Origin: Acidobacteriota bacterium
GTDB taxonomy: Bacteria; Acidobacteriota; Thermoanaerobaculia; Multivoradales; J023
Assembly (NCBI GenBank): GCA_029263395.1
Contig: JAJCXO010000014.1
Span: 1-39,225 of the forward strand
DNA: 39,225 nucleotides
Direction of reading: 5' to 3'
How positions within the stretch are numbered: the stretch's first letter is position 1; the number at the start of each line of letters is the position of its first letter. Under the pieces are notes generated by a model. The model was given only the letters and a program-made list of their open reading frames with translations. It did no database searches and was not told the origin of the DNA. Below are positions 30,047-37,067 of this stretch, one piece after another. The translations under genes and the position numbers were made by a program.

Positions 30047-30579
30047 GGGCACTTGAGATCGTTGCAATCAGGACTACTGATCGTTGGGAATCGGCTTCGC
30101 AGCAAGTTTCGATGCCCTACTCGGTTGCTTGAGTGACGCGCTCCGTCACGCAGGGATCAATCCCGCCGTGACCTGCCACTCTCCGGATATTGGATCATCC
30201 GGAGGGGGATCGCGGTTCCAACAGCCAATGATCGGCAATTTGGTCGACGACAAGACACTGGATCATCGCCTGATTGACGAAATGTCGACCGACATTTGCC
30301 GGATCACCGCTTGATTTGCGAAATGTCGACCGACATTTGCCGGATCATTGGCTGATTCGCGAGATGTCGACCGACTTTTGCTCGATCATCGCTTGATCCA
30401 GCATCGTGAAACGGATCCGAGGCCCGATCATCGCGGGATCCTGTGACTGATTGCGGAATAGGGGTCGGATCAGCGGCGGATCCGGCGTCTCTTCTTGGAC
30501 GCGAAGGGCGATCCACCGATGATCGGTCTCATCGTGCGGATTCAACGGCTCGGTCTTCGCTTGTTTCGACGTCTGGTGG
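30047..30579. other. Gene-free stretch with dyads and repeats
   Basis: No convincing gene. Besides the 41-bp array it holds an inverted repeat CTCCGGAT/ATCCGGAG (30181-30204, 8-bp arms, 8-nt loop) and a smaller one GTGACG/CGTCAC (30133-30149). Degenerate GATCA-type words recur from about 30192 to 30480, suggesting that the array was once longer. The short ORFs here are by-products of the repeats. Confidence 0.6.
30260..30423. repeat. Tandem 41-bp repeat array with an 18-bp dyad
   Basis: Units lie at 30260-30300, 30301-30341 and 30342-30382, with a degenerate fourth at 30383-30423. Each begins with GATCAT or a close variant. Units 1 and 2 contain the perfect dyad AAATGTCGACCGACATTT (30280-30297 and 30321-30338); unit 3 has an imperfect version (30362-30379). 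The units are head to tail without spacers, so this is not a CRISPR. A period of 41 is not a multiple of three, which argues against a protein repeat. Possible roles are an array of protein-binding sites, a REP-like hairpin cluster, or a recombination hot spot next to the immunity genes. Confidence 0.8.
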
Positions 30580-30718
30580 ATGCGTCTCGGCTCTAGTGGT
30601 TGGGAGTTCGGGGAGGCCAAGGAGGCAGCCTCAGAGCTCTCCGCTCGAGTCGAAGATCATGCATTCGAGATCCTGATGACCACCTGGAGATCCTTGCCGT
30701 TTCCAGACGACACCCGAT
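30580..30718 (+). pseudogene. Duplicated 3' end of the frameshifted hypothetical gene
   Basis: This 139-bp segment aligns without gaps to 29012-29150, with about 14 mismatches counted by eye (around 90 % identity). It encodes the same C-terminal peptide (SSGWEFGEAKEAASELSA, then FEILMTTWRSLPFP). The reading frame stays open to 31074, but the residues after the match are low-complexity and do not look like a protein. There is no start region of the parent gene here, so this is a remnant of a duplicated immunity cassette. From 30719 to 30981 I see no further recognisable gene. Confidence 0.8.
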
Positions 30719-30981
30719 CTTGGTGGGGTTGTTGGGTTGAGGGCGAGGATCAAGCAACGGTGGCGCGAGAACCCGTGTCGGAGATTAGAACAGGCGTCCC
30801 TTTCGCAATCGGACAGGATCATGGAGGTAGAAAGGGTCTTGTGCCGGGGGCTGGACCTCTGTTGGCTCGCTGGCCACGCATTCTCAGGGGAAGAACCGAG
30901 AGTCCGGAACAGGCCAAGGCCCACGGAGCCCGTGATCAAGCCGCCGACCACCGAGGCCGCGTTGGGCCAGAGTTACCGTAC

Positions 30982-31854
30982 TCAGCTGCCGGCGACCCTA
31001 CTGAACAAATTCCGAAGGCCGTCAATCCCACTGAAACCCGTGACTCCTGCGACTTGGATCCCCAAGCCCCATAAGACAGCGATCAGAAGGTCGTTAGTGT
31101 CACCCCAGATGAGAGATCTGAAGTACAGGATCTGCAATCCGGAAGCGACGGCAATGATGGTCAGAACCAACGTGGCGAGGCATTCACCACGCTTCAACGC
31201 CTTGCGCAGTTCGGCGAACGAAGGCATAGGCTCAGTCGGAACTTCTAGTAGATCTTTACTCGGCACAACTTTGGCAACTCGCTGAAGTTGAGTTAGCTCG
31301 GTTTCGATTCCATCGAGAATAGTAATTTGAGCTGAGCGGTCGGCTATTGGCTCCGAGGCTCGTAGCCACTGGCCAACTGGGAGGAGTTTAATCTCGAGGG
31401 GTTGGGCGTTGCCGTGGTCGTCAATTTTCTGTCGCAGGCGGATCCACCGCAATAACGCGGCAAGTAACCAGTTGTGTCGAACCATGATCGACACCGGTGC
31501 CTCGACGGCTTGCCACTCTGGCGAGCTGAGTCGGACTTTAGCCAGGTATTTGCCGGGGCCTCCGAGATGCTCGATTGCCAACTCGAAATCTGTCGTCTGG
31601 TTGGCTAAGAACTCGATCGATTCGATCTTTTTCTGGCGGTTGCGGAATTCAAACCAAGCCGTTTTGACGGTGAAAATGGCTCGCCGTGGGAGAAAGTAAG
31701 CCGCTGTGACGGTGAAAATGGCTCGCCGTGGGAGAAAGTAAGCGGTTGCGACGATGAAAATGGTTCGCCGTGGGAGAAAGTAAGCGGTTGCGACGGTGAA
31801 AATGGCTTGCCGTGAGAGAAAGTAAGCCGTTTCGTTGGGGATGAAAAACGGCAT
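30982..31854 (-). CDS. Hypothetical membrane protein with minisatellite N-terminus
   Basis: A 290-residue ORF from the ATG at 31854; a TTG at 31929 would also be in frame. The first 60 or so residues are four copies of a 14-residue unit of the form AYFLPRRAIFTV plus two. A possibly folded domain follows (FELAIEHLGGPGKYLAKVRL), then a hydrophobic stretch (NWLLAALLRWI). A probable helical segment comes next (ITILDGIETELTQLQRVAKV). Two C-terminal transmembrane segments end the protein (CLATLVLTIIAVASGLQILY and DLLIAVLWGLGIQVAGVTGF). I do not recognise the family. The repeats may be a coding minisatellite, or the gene may be 5'-truncated and the repeats non-coding. It lies downstream of the glycosyltransferase operon on the same strand, but nothing shows that it belongs to it. 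Confidence 0.5.
   Translation of the reverse strand: MPFFIPNETAYFLSRQAIFTVATAYFLPRRTIFIVATAYFLPRRAIFTVTAAYFLPRRAIFTVKTAWFEFRNRQKKIESIEFLANQTTDFELAIEHLGGPGKYLAKVRLSSPEWQAVEAPVSIMVRHNWLLAALLRWIRLRQKIDDHGNAQPLEIKLLPVGQWLRASEPIADRSAQITILDGIETELTQLQRVAKVVPSKDLLEVPTEPMPSFAELRKALKRGECLATLVLTIIAVASGLQILYFRSLIWGDTNDLLIAVLWGLGIQVAGVTGFSGIDGLRNLFSRVAGS
31671..31834. repeat. 42-bp minisatellite, about four units
   Basis: Tandem units at 31671-31712, 31713-31754, 31755-31796 and 31797-31834 (last one partial and diverged), each starting TGAAAATGG and containing GAGAAAGTAAG. The 42-bp period keeps the minus-strand frame open as a 14-residue repeat. Copies differ by only a few bases, pointing to recent slippage or unequal crossing over. 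Confidence 0.9.
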
Positions 31855-31925
31855 ACCAGGTCTCTGTGCGCGCCAACGCGAGGCCTTCGAAGACTGCTGC
31901 GTGGCTGAGCCCGCAGCCCAGAAAC

Positions 31926-34505
31926 TCAAGTCACCGCTGGCAACCGCGGTGCCTGGCGATGTACGGTGCGCAGCAGGTTGGAGAACCGTTCCCGCACCAC
32001 GCGACCGACCGCTTCGACGCTCAGCGTGTCGCGCACCATCGCCTGGCCCTGCTCGACGATCGCGTCCGGTTGGTCGCGGCGCTCGTAGAGTTGACGCATG
32101 AGCTGGGCGGCGTGTTCGACGTCGGGTTCGGCCCAGCGGGTGCCGGCACGGTAGGGGCCTTCGTCGCGTTCGAGCTCGATCAGACGGTATTGCACGGGGT
32201 AACCCGTGTTGGCGTCGAAGAAGTTGCTGTTGCCGGAGTAGGGGGTGGCGATGACGGGTTTGCCGTAGGCCATGGCTTCGGCCAGGGTGAGGCCGTAACC
32301 CTCGGAGCGATGGAGGGAAACGTAGGCATCGACGCTGGCAGTAAGGCTGGCGATTTGATCGCGGGAATAATAGCCGTCGAGTATGTTGACGTTGGCGTCG
32401 CCGATCCGCTCTTGGAGGCTGGCCAAGGCTTCCGGCGCAAACTCGGATTGTGACGTCTTGAGCACCAACGTTGCGTTGTCTTCCGAGGTGAAGGCGCGAC
32501 GGAAGGCGTCGACCACGGCCAGGGGATTCTTGCGTTCGAAGTAGCTCAGGAAGTTGAACATGAAGAGCAACACGAAGTGGTCTGCCGGCAGGCCAAAGGC
32601 GGCGCGGTCGCGAGCCGGCTCGGGGGGCGGCTCAACGGCTAGCGGTACCCGTCGCACCGGAATTGGTGAGACGGCGGAGATGGCGTCGACACAGAAGCTG
32701 CTCGGCGTCCAGATCTCGTGCAAGACGTCGAACGACGCGCCCCATAGATCGCCGGGGAAAGTCTCCAGCTCCCACAGCCAGAAGCCGATGTTGTAGCGCC
32801 CACCAAACACTTCGTCGCCCAGGTGCTGACGGACCGCGGGCACTTGCTCGGCATTAATCACAAACAGATTGATGTCGTAGGGAAAGTCACTGCTGGCGCC
32901 AGCAAAGGTGGCATCACCTTGGCGGGCCAGGACGTTGAGGTCGATGCTGTGCAACGAGGTTGGGATGTCGGTGGTGGCAAAAGCCCGCGCCAAAGAACGG
33001 GCGGCCTCACCCATGCCCGTTTCGGCTTCGAGATACCCTACGATGTTGACGCCCACGTGCTCCAAGCGCTCCGGGGTAGGGAGGCGTGGGCCAGTCGGTA
33101 ACTGGCCGTCTCCGATGGCATAGGTCGGACGCAGTTTTTGACGCAACGACTTTGCACGTTGGTGGCCCAGCATGCGCTTCGACGCCAACTTGACCTTTTT
33201 GCCGAGGTCGGAGTGATAGATCCGTTTGAGGCGGTTCTCGAGGCGGCGTTTGAGGCCACCGACGGTCAACAACGTCGCCCGCGATTCCCGGTGGACGGTG
33301 CCGAGATAAGCTGGATCGAGACGAAACTCGAAGCGCCCGTAGTCGGACAGCCAGGAACAAAAGGCCGGGAAGTCCTTACGCTCGACGTCAGGAAAGCTGC
33401 GCCGCAGGTCGGGCCGTGTCTGGTAGAGATGGTAGAGCAGCCGCGACAGATAGGGTGCCTGGGTGGCGGTTTTGCTTTGCGGCCGATTGAGCCAGCGGAA
33501 GAAGCTGTCTTTGCCGTCAGCAGCAAAGGGATCGCCGAAACGCTGACGTTTGGCCGGACTCAGCGAGTGGTAGAGCGAGCGCGCCATCTCTGGAATCGGC
33601 GCCCCGTTGTCAAAGGTCGCAAAGGCGTAGGGCCAAGGTTTCGCTTCATGGTAGCCCGCGTCGAGGACCAGGTCACGGTAACGCTTGAAGAGCTCGGCGG
33701 CTTCACCAATTCCCGAGAGCGTAAACCGATCCTGGTGTTTCGACACGTTGTCGATGCTGTGGGGATCGACGCCTGAAAAGTGGAAGAAGATCAGCGGCTG
33801 GCCGTTGGACTTAGGGCCGTCGTCGGTGACGGTGACGGTGCGGCCGTTGAGGTTCCAATAGGCCACGTTGTAGCCGGGATGGCTCAACACATGGACGTCT
33901 TCGAAGATGCCTGGCACCAGATCCATCCACTTCTGATCAACAAACAACCCTTGTTCGATGCGCACCACACATTGGTCATAAAGGCGCTTCTGCCACCAAG
34001 TCAGCAGCTTGCGGGTGACGTCACCGCCTTTGAGGGCAACAAAACCCAGGTTGTAGGTCCCGCTTTGGAGGAAGGCTAGCTCACTCGGCCAAGCCTCATC
34101 CTCGATCGATTCCAAGAGATGGGGGGTGAGGACAATCGAGTGCTGCTGCACCAGCGCGTCGAGCTCGTCGAGGGAGCCGGTGATCAGAATGTCGGGATCA
34201 AAGTAGACCAGGTTGGGGAGCTGGTAGTGCTCGAACAGATGCTCCAGCAAGTAGGGTTTGATCGCGGTGTTGCATTCGAGCAAGGTGTATTTGAAGATGA
34301 AAGAGCGGATGTCCGGCACGTTGGTGAGGGATTCGATCTCGAGCAGCTCAAACCGTTCCGTAGCGGGATCGAGGTAACCGTCGTTGCGGTCCACCAGCAA
34401 GACGAAAAACTGGCCGCCGGGATGATGCTCGAAGAAGGAATCCGCCAACACCCGGGCATAGGCGATGTAGTTCTTCGAGACGATGGTGCAGGCGGCGAGG
34501 GTCAT
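31926..34505 (-). CDS. Bifunctional glycosyltransferase, GT8-like plus GT4
   Basis: An 859-residue soluble protein with two transferase modules. The N-terminal half (1-300) resembles GT-A fold family 8 enzymes: it opens with TIVSKNYIAYARVLADSF and has a metal-binding D103-P-D105 motif in YFDPDIL. A linker of about 150 residues rich in basic helices follows (KRRLENRLKRIYHSDLGKK). The C-terminal half (from about 475) is a GT-B fold family 4 enzyme with NIVGYLEAETGMGEAARS, an LLFMFNFLSYFERKNP segment, and the EX7E motif E735-GYGLTLA-E743. It probably adds successive sugars to a surface glycan. Its ATG overlaps the upstream gene's stop by 4 nt (ATGA), showing translational coupling. It is the last clear gene of the operon. 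Donor and acceptor sugars cannot be read from the sequence. Confidence 0.88.
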   Translation of the reverse strand: MTLAACTIVSKNYIAYARVLADSFFEHHPGGQFFVLLVDRNDGYLDPATERFELLEIESLTNVPDIRSFIFKYTLLECNTAIKPYLLEHLFEHYQLPNLVYFDPDILITGSLDELDALVQQHSIVLTPHLLESIEDEAWPSELAFLQSGTYNLGFVALKGGDVTRKLLTWWQKRLYDQCVVRIEQGLFVDQKWMDLVPGIFEDVHVLSHPGYNVAYWNLNGRTVTVTDDGPKSNGQPLIFFHFSGVDPHSIDNVSKHQDRFTLSGIGEAAELFKRYRDLVLDAGYHEAKPWPYAFATFDNGAPIPEMARSLYHSLSPAKRQRFGDPFAADGKDSFFRWLNRPQSKTATQAPYLSRLLYHLYQTRPDLRRSFPDVERKDFPAFCSWLSDYGRFEFRLDPAYLGTVHRESRATLLTVGGLKRRLENRLKRIYHSDLGKKVKLASKRMLGHQRAKSLRQKLRPTYAIGDGQLPTGPRLPTPERLEHVGVNIVGYLEAETGMGEAARSLARAFATTDIPTSLHSIDLNVLARQGDATFAGASSDFPYDINLFVINAEQVPAVRQHLGDEVFGGRYNIGFWLWELETFPGDLWGASFDVLHEIWTPSSFCVDAISAVSPIPVRRVPLAVEPPPEPARDRAAFGLPADHFVLLFMFNFLSYFERKNPLAVVDAFRRAFTSEDNATLVLKTSQSEFAPEALASLQERIGDANVNILDGYYSRDQIASLTASVDAYVSLHRSEGYGLTLAEAMAYGKPVIATPYSGNSNFFDANTGYPVQYRLIELERDEGPYRAGTRWAEPDVEHAAQLMRQLYERRDQPDAIVEQGQAMVRDTLSVEAVGRVVRERFSNLLRTVHRQAPRLPAVT

Positions 34506-35608
34506 GAGGCTCCTTCAGCGGTCACGTGACGATAAAGATCGAGTGTTTGGCGAGCCGTAGCAGCCCAGGAAAAGGTGGCGGCACGCTCGGGTCCAAGATC
34601 GCGCAGGTGTTGGCGTCGATCGTCGTTCTCCAGTAGTTCGCGCAAACCTTGACGCAGGGCCAGGGTATCGGTTGGATCCACCAGCAGCGCTGCATTCCCG
34701 GCAATTTCTGGCAGCGAGCTGATGTTCGAGGTCAGGACCGGTGCGCCACAGTGCATGGCCTCAACCACCGGCAGCCCGAAGCCTTCAGCCAGCGAAGGGT
34801 AAGCAAAAACCTCCGCCGCACTGTACAACACGTTGAGATCCTCGTCGTCGAGTTGGCCTAGCAAGTGGACCGTGGCGAGTTCGCGGCAACGCTCCAACAT
34901 CGCTGAGTTTTTCCATCCGCCGCCTCCGACAACCAACAGCGGATGGGCCATACGCAGGGAAGCTTCGAGACCGCCATATGCGTCGAGCAGGCGCGGCAGA
35001 TTCTTGCGCGGCTCGAGAGTGCCGACGGTGACGATGGGCGGATCCGCAATTCCGAAGCGTTCGCGCAGGCGATGTTTGGCTTCATCCCTCAGTAAGGGAG
35101 TGATCGCCGAGCTGGCTGCCGGATAGATCAAGTGGATACGCTCCGGCGCAATACCAAGGTGGTGTTGCAAGGCGTCTGAGGTCGACTGCGAGATGGCGAC
35201 AAAGTTGGCGTCGCGTAGATTGGCCCGCAGCAGACCGGTGAGGCAGTGGATCTTGTTGTTGAGGGTGTGATGTTCGGGATGACTGAGGAAAGTGAGATCG
35301 TAACAGGTGAACAGCAGGGGGGTGGTGGCACGACCGCTGGCACTTGGTGGCACCGTCCAAGTGGTGGCATGGAAGACGTCGAGCGCATGATCTGGTGCTG
35401 GCCAGCCCCGGTGTAGCCGAGCCTCAGGGGACAGTCCCAAATCTTCCCGCGCTTGATCGAGGTCGTCTTCGGCAGCCAAGCCGTAAAGATCGAAGGTGTG
35501 CTGGTGCTCTGACTCTGAAGTGAGCATCGCCTGCAACAGCTCCTGAGTGAAGCGCCCGATCCCATCGCGGGGAGTGCGCGCCTTACTGACGTCTAATCCA
35601 ATCCGCAT
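34502..35608 (-). CDS. Family 4 glycosyltransferase
   Basis: A 368-residue retaining GT-B glycosyltransferase. The N-terminus (RIGLDVSKARTPRDGIGRFT) has the Gly-rich acceptor-side loop of mannosyl/rhamnosyl-type GT4 enzymes. Further on come TVGTLEPRKNLPRLLDAY and the nucleotide-sugar EX7E motif E275-GFGLPVV-E283 followed by AMHCGAPVLTSN and SSLPEIAGNAALLVDP. The length is normal for the family. The ATG start is supported by GAAGG upstream. It starts 9 nt after the small coiled-coil gene and overlaps the next gene by 4 nt, so all three are probably co-transcribed. The role is inferred to be extracellular polysaccharide or O-antigen-like glycan assembly at the cytoplasmic face of the inner membrane. 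Confidence 0.9.
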   Translation of the reverse strand: MRIGLDVSKARTPRDGIGRFTQELLQAMLTSESEHQHTFDLYGLAAEDDLDQAREDLGLSPEARLHRGWPAPDHALDVFHATTWTVPPSASGRATTPLLFTCYDLTFLSHPEHHTLNNKIHCLTGLLRANLRDANFVAISQSTSDALQHHLGIAPERIHLIYPAASSAITPLLRDEAKHRLRERFGIADPPIVTVGTLEPRKNLPRLLDAYGGLEASLRMAHPLLVVGGGGWKNSAMLERCRELATVHLLGQLDDEDLNVLYSAAEVFAYPSLAEGFGLPVVEAMHCGAPVLTSNISSLPEIAGNAALLVDPTDTLALRQGLRELLENDDRRQHLRDLGPERAATFSWAATARQTLDLYRHVTAEGAS

Positions 35609-35617
35609 CGCGTGCCT

Positions 35618-35923
35618 TCAGTCCGTCTCGTCTCGCAGCGAATCGGCATAAAGTTCGAGGGCACGCGCTGTTCTACTGCCGAGCTTACCTTGGCGCTCGG
35701 ACCGTTGGACCAGGTCGCCGAGATGGTCGATCCGTTGTTGGCGAATTGTGGCGTCGAGTTGGTGCTGCAATGTGTCACACCGTTGATCGAGGGCCAGGGC
35801 ATGATCGTGGAGACGTTGGGCAAGCTCTTGGCGGGCGTGGCTGGCGCGTCGGTGCAAGATTATCGAACCGATAGCGACCACACCGGCGCCAGCAGCAAAA
35901 GCCAGAGCGATCCAGGCGATCAT
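35618..35923 (-). CDS. Small membrane-anchored coiled-coil protein
   Basis: 101 residues. One N-terminal transmembrane segment (IAWIALAFAAGAGVVAIGSI) is followed by a basic stop (HRR) and a long Gln/Arg/Leu-rich helix likely to form a coiled coil (about 30-80). I recognise no family. Its place between glycosyltransferase genes, 9 nt before a GT4 start, suggests a structural role such as tethering or organising the glycosyltransferases at the membrane; that is a guess from context. No strong ribosome binding site precedes the ATG. Codon use looks like its neighbours. Confidence 0.7.
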   Translation of the reverse strand: MIAWIALAFAAGAGVVAIGSIILHRRASHARQELAQRLHDHALALDQRCDTLQHQLDATIRQQRIDHLGDLVQRSERQGKLGSRTARALELYADSLRDETD

Positions 35924-35924
35924 T

Positions 35925-35942
35925 GAGTTGACCCGTTCGTTT
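35925..35942. repeat. Direct repeat, left copy, flanking the operon gap
   Basis: GAGTTGACCCGTTCGTTT, matching 36192-36209 with one substitution and one 1-nt indel. It lies 2 nt upstream of the small coiled-coil gene's start codon. Confidence 0.6.
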
Positions 35943-36191
35943 CAGGCGCCGTCTCTCCGAGCCTTAGGAGGCTCGAGAGAGCGCGAGACAGAAGCGTTCT
36001 TCGCATGCGGTGATGTTTGCCGACCCAGGGTTCGATTTCAAGGGGCGTCTTAGGCATGACCAAGTGCTCAGGTCGGCGAAGTTGGCTATCTTTTCCTTCT
36101 GATTCCCCCTCGCCCGGGCGGGCGTGAAGCGTGGGCGAGAGAGGGGTTGGGGGGTGAGGGGTCCGAAGCTGGACGAGATCGAGCTTAGATC

Positions 36192-36209
36192 GAGTTGGCC
36201 CGTTTCGTT
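36192..36209. repeat. Direct repeat, right copy, flanking the operon gap
   Basis: GAGTTGGCCCGTTTCGTT, the partner of 35925-35942. It lies about 9 nt from the end of the GT2 gene. The two copies bracket almost the whole gap. Confidence 0.6.
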
Positions 36210-36218
36210 GAGTGCGTC

Positions 36219-37067
36219 TCAAAGACTAGCCGTCAGCAGTCCCAACAGTTGGTGGCGTTGTATTTCGTCGCGACAGCGGGAGAACTTGCGACGCAGCTTC
36301 CAGTGCAACAGACGCTGCTCCCAGGCGGGGCGATGTTTGCGGTAGTAATAAAGCTGGGCGCGTCGATACTCGAGCTCGCCGCGAGCGCTGGGTCGCGATC
36401 CGCCTTTGACGTGGTAAGCCTCAGCGTTGTCGACCGATCGTAGCGTCCAACCCGCCTGGCGCAGGCGTCGACACAAATCGACGTCTTCGAAGTACATGAA
36501 GATGTTCTCGTCGAAGCCGCCGATCTCCTCAAAGGCGGTGCGCCGCACGAGCACACAAGCGCCTGAAAACCAACCCGGGCCGATCAGGGGCTGCAGCCAG
36601 AGTGGCGGTTGCTGATGCACCCAAGCGCGATCTTCGAAGCGGTTGCGCACCATCTGGAGTGCTTCGCCGAACACGCCGGTCTCGGGGGCCCAGGCAAACT
36701 GTCGCCGACCGTCAGGATACCGCAGCTGCGGCGCGGCCAACGCGAGGTGTGCGTCAGCGTCGAGAGCGTCGGTCAGGCGGGGCAGGGAATGCTCACTGAG
36801 CCAGGCATCGGAGTTGAGCAGCAGTAGGTAGTCGCCGGCCGCGGCTGCCGCCGCCAGGTTGTTGGCGGCACCAAATCCAAGGTTGTCGTCGAGGGCCAGC
36901 AAGCGACAGTTCTCGAAGTCTTCTCGCACCATGCCGGGTGAGCCGTCGGTGGACGCGTTGTCAACCACCACAATCTCGTCGAAAGTCGTCCGCTGCGTGT
37001 CCAGCTGGCTCAGACAATGGTGCAGATGCTCGCGGCCGTTGTGATTGACGACGAGGACCGAGATCAT
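36219..37067 (-). CDS. Family 2 glycosyltransferase
   Basis: 282 residues starting MISVLVVNHNGREHLHHCLS, the classic GT2 opening. Key motifs are VVVDNASTDGS (nucleotide binding), NLGFGAANN, a DXD-like NSDAW at 85-89, and FMYFEDVDLCRRLRQAG, the acidic acceptor-side motif of rhamnosyltransferase-like members. The frame is open upstream to 37445, but the ATG at 37067 is right because the homology begins there and it overlaps the upstream GT4 stop by 4 nt (ATGA). No transmembrane segment is visible. It is predicted to add a sugar to a lipid-linked surface glycan; the sugar is unknown. Confidence 0.92.
   Translation of the reverse strand: MISVLVVNHNGREHLHHCLSQLDTQRTTFDEIVVVDNASTDGSPGMVREDFENCRLLALDDNLGFGAANNLAAAAAAGDYLLLLNSDAWLSEHSLPRLTDALDADAHLALAAPQLRYPDGRRQFAWAPETGVFGEALQMVRNRFEDRAWVHQQPPLWLQPLIGPGWFSGACVLVRRTAFEEIGGFDENIFMYFEDVDLCRRLRQAGWTLRSVDNAEAYHVKGGSRPSARGELEYRRAQLYYYRKHRPAWEQRLLHWKLRRKFSRCRDEIQRHQLLGLLTASL

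Larger units (their letters stand above)
35924..36218. other. Structured 295-bp gap inside the glycosyltransferase operon
   Basis: No believable gene. The gap contains a hairpin at 35952-35980 (7-bp arms CGAGCCT/AGGCTCG, loop TAGG, extended by TCTCT/AGAGA past one bulge) without a T-run. A second hairpin lies at 36105-36146 (CTCGCCC/GGGCGAG, with outer CCCCT/AGGGG) in a G-rich block of the kind often repeated between genes. All other neighbouring gene pairs in the operon are within 9 nt, so this looks like an inserted element or an internal processing or attenuation site. Confidence 0.55.

Noticed and set aside
30260-30423. CRISPR array
   Set aside because: Units are directly adjacent with no unique spacers, and no cas gene is present.
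30719-31074. Continuation of the plus-strand ORF after the duplicated 3' end
   Set aside because: Residues after the matching peptide are low-complexity and overlap the end of the membrane-protein ORF on the other strand; no start region exists.
31671-31834. CRISPR-like repeats of 42 bp
   Set aside because: The whole unit repeats, including the supposed spacer, so it is a minisatellite.
35920-36222. 100-residue minus-strand ORF between GT2 and the coiled-coil gene
   Set aside because: It translates a G/C-rich intergenic block (PHPPTPLSPTLHARPGEG), has no family features, and overlaps neighbouring genes at both ends.
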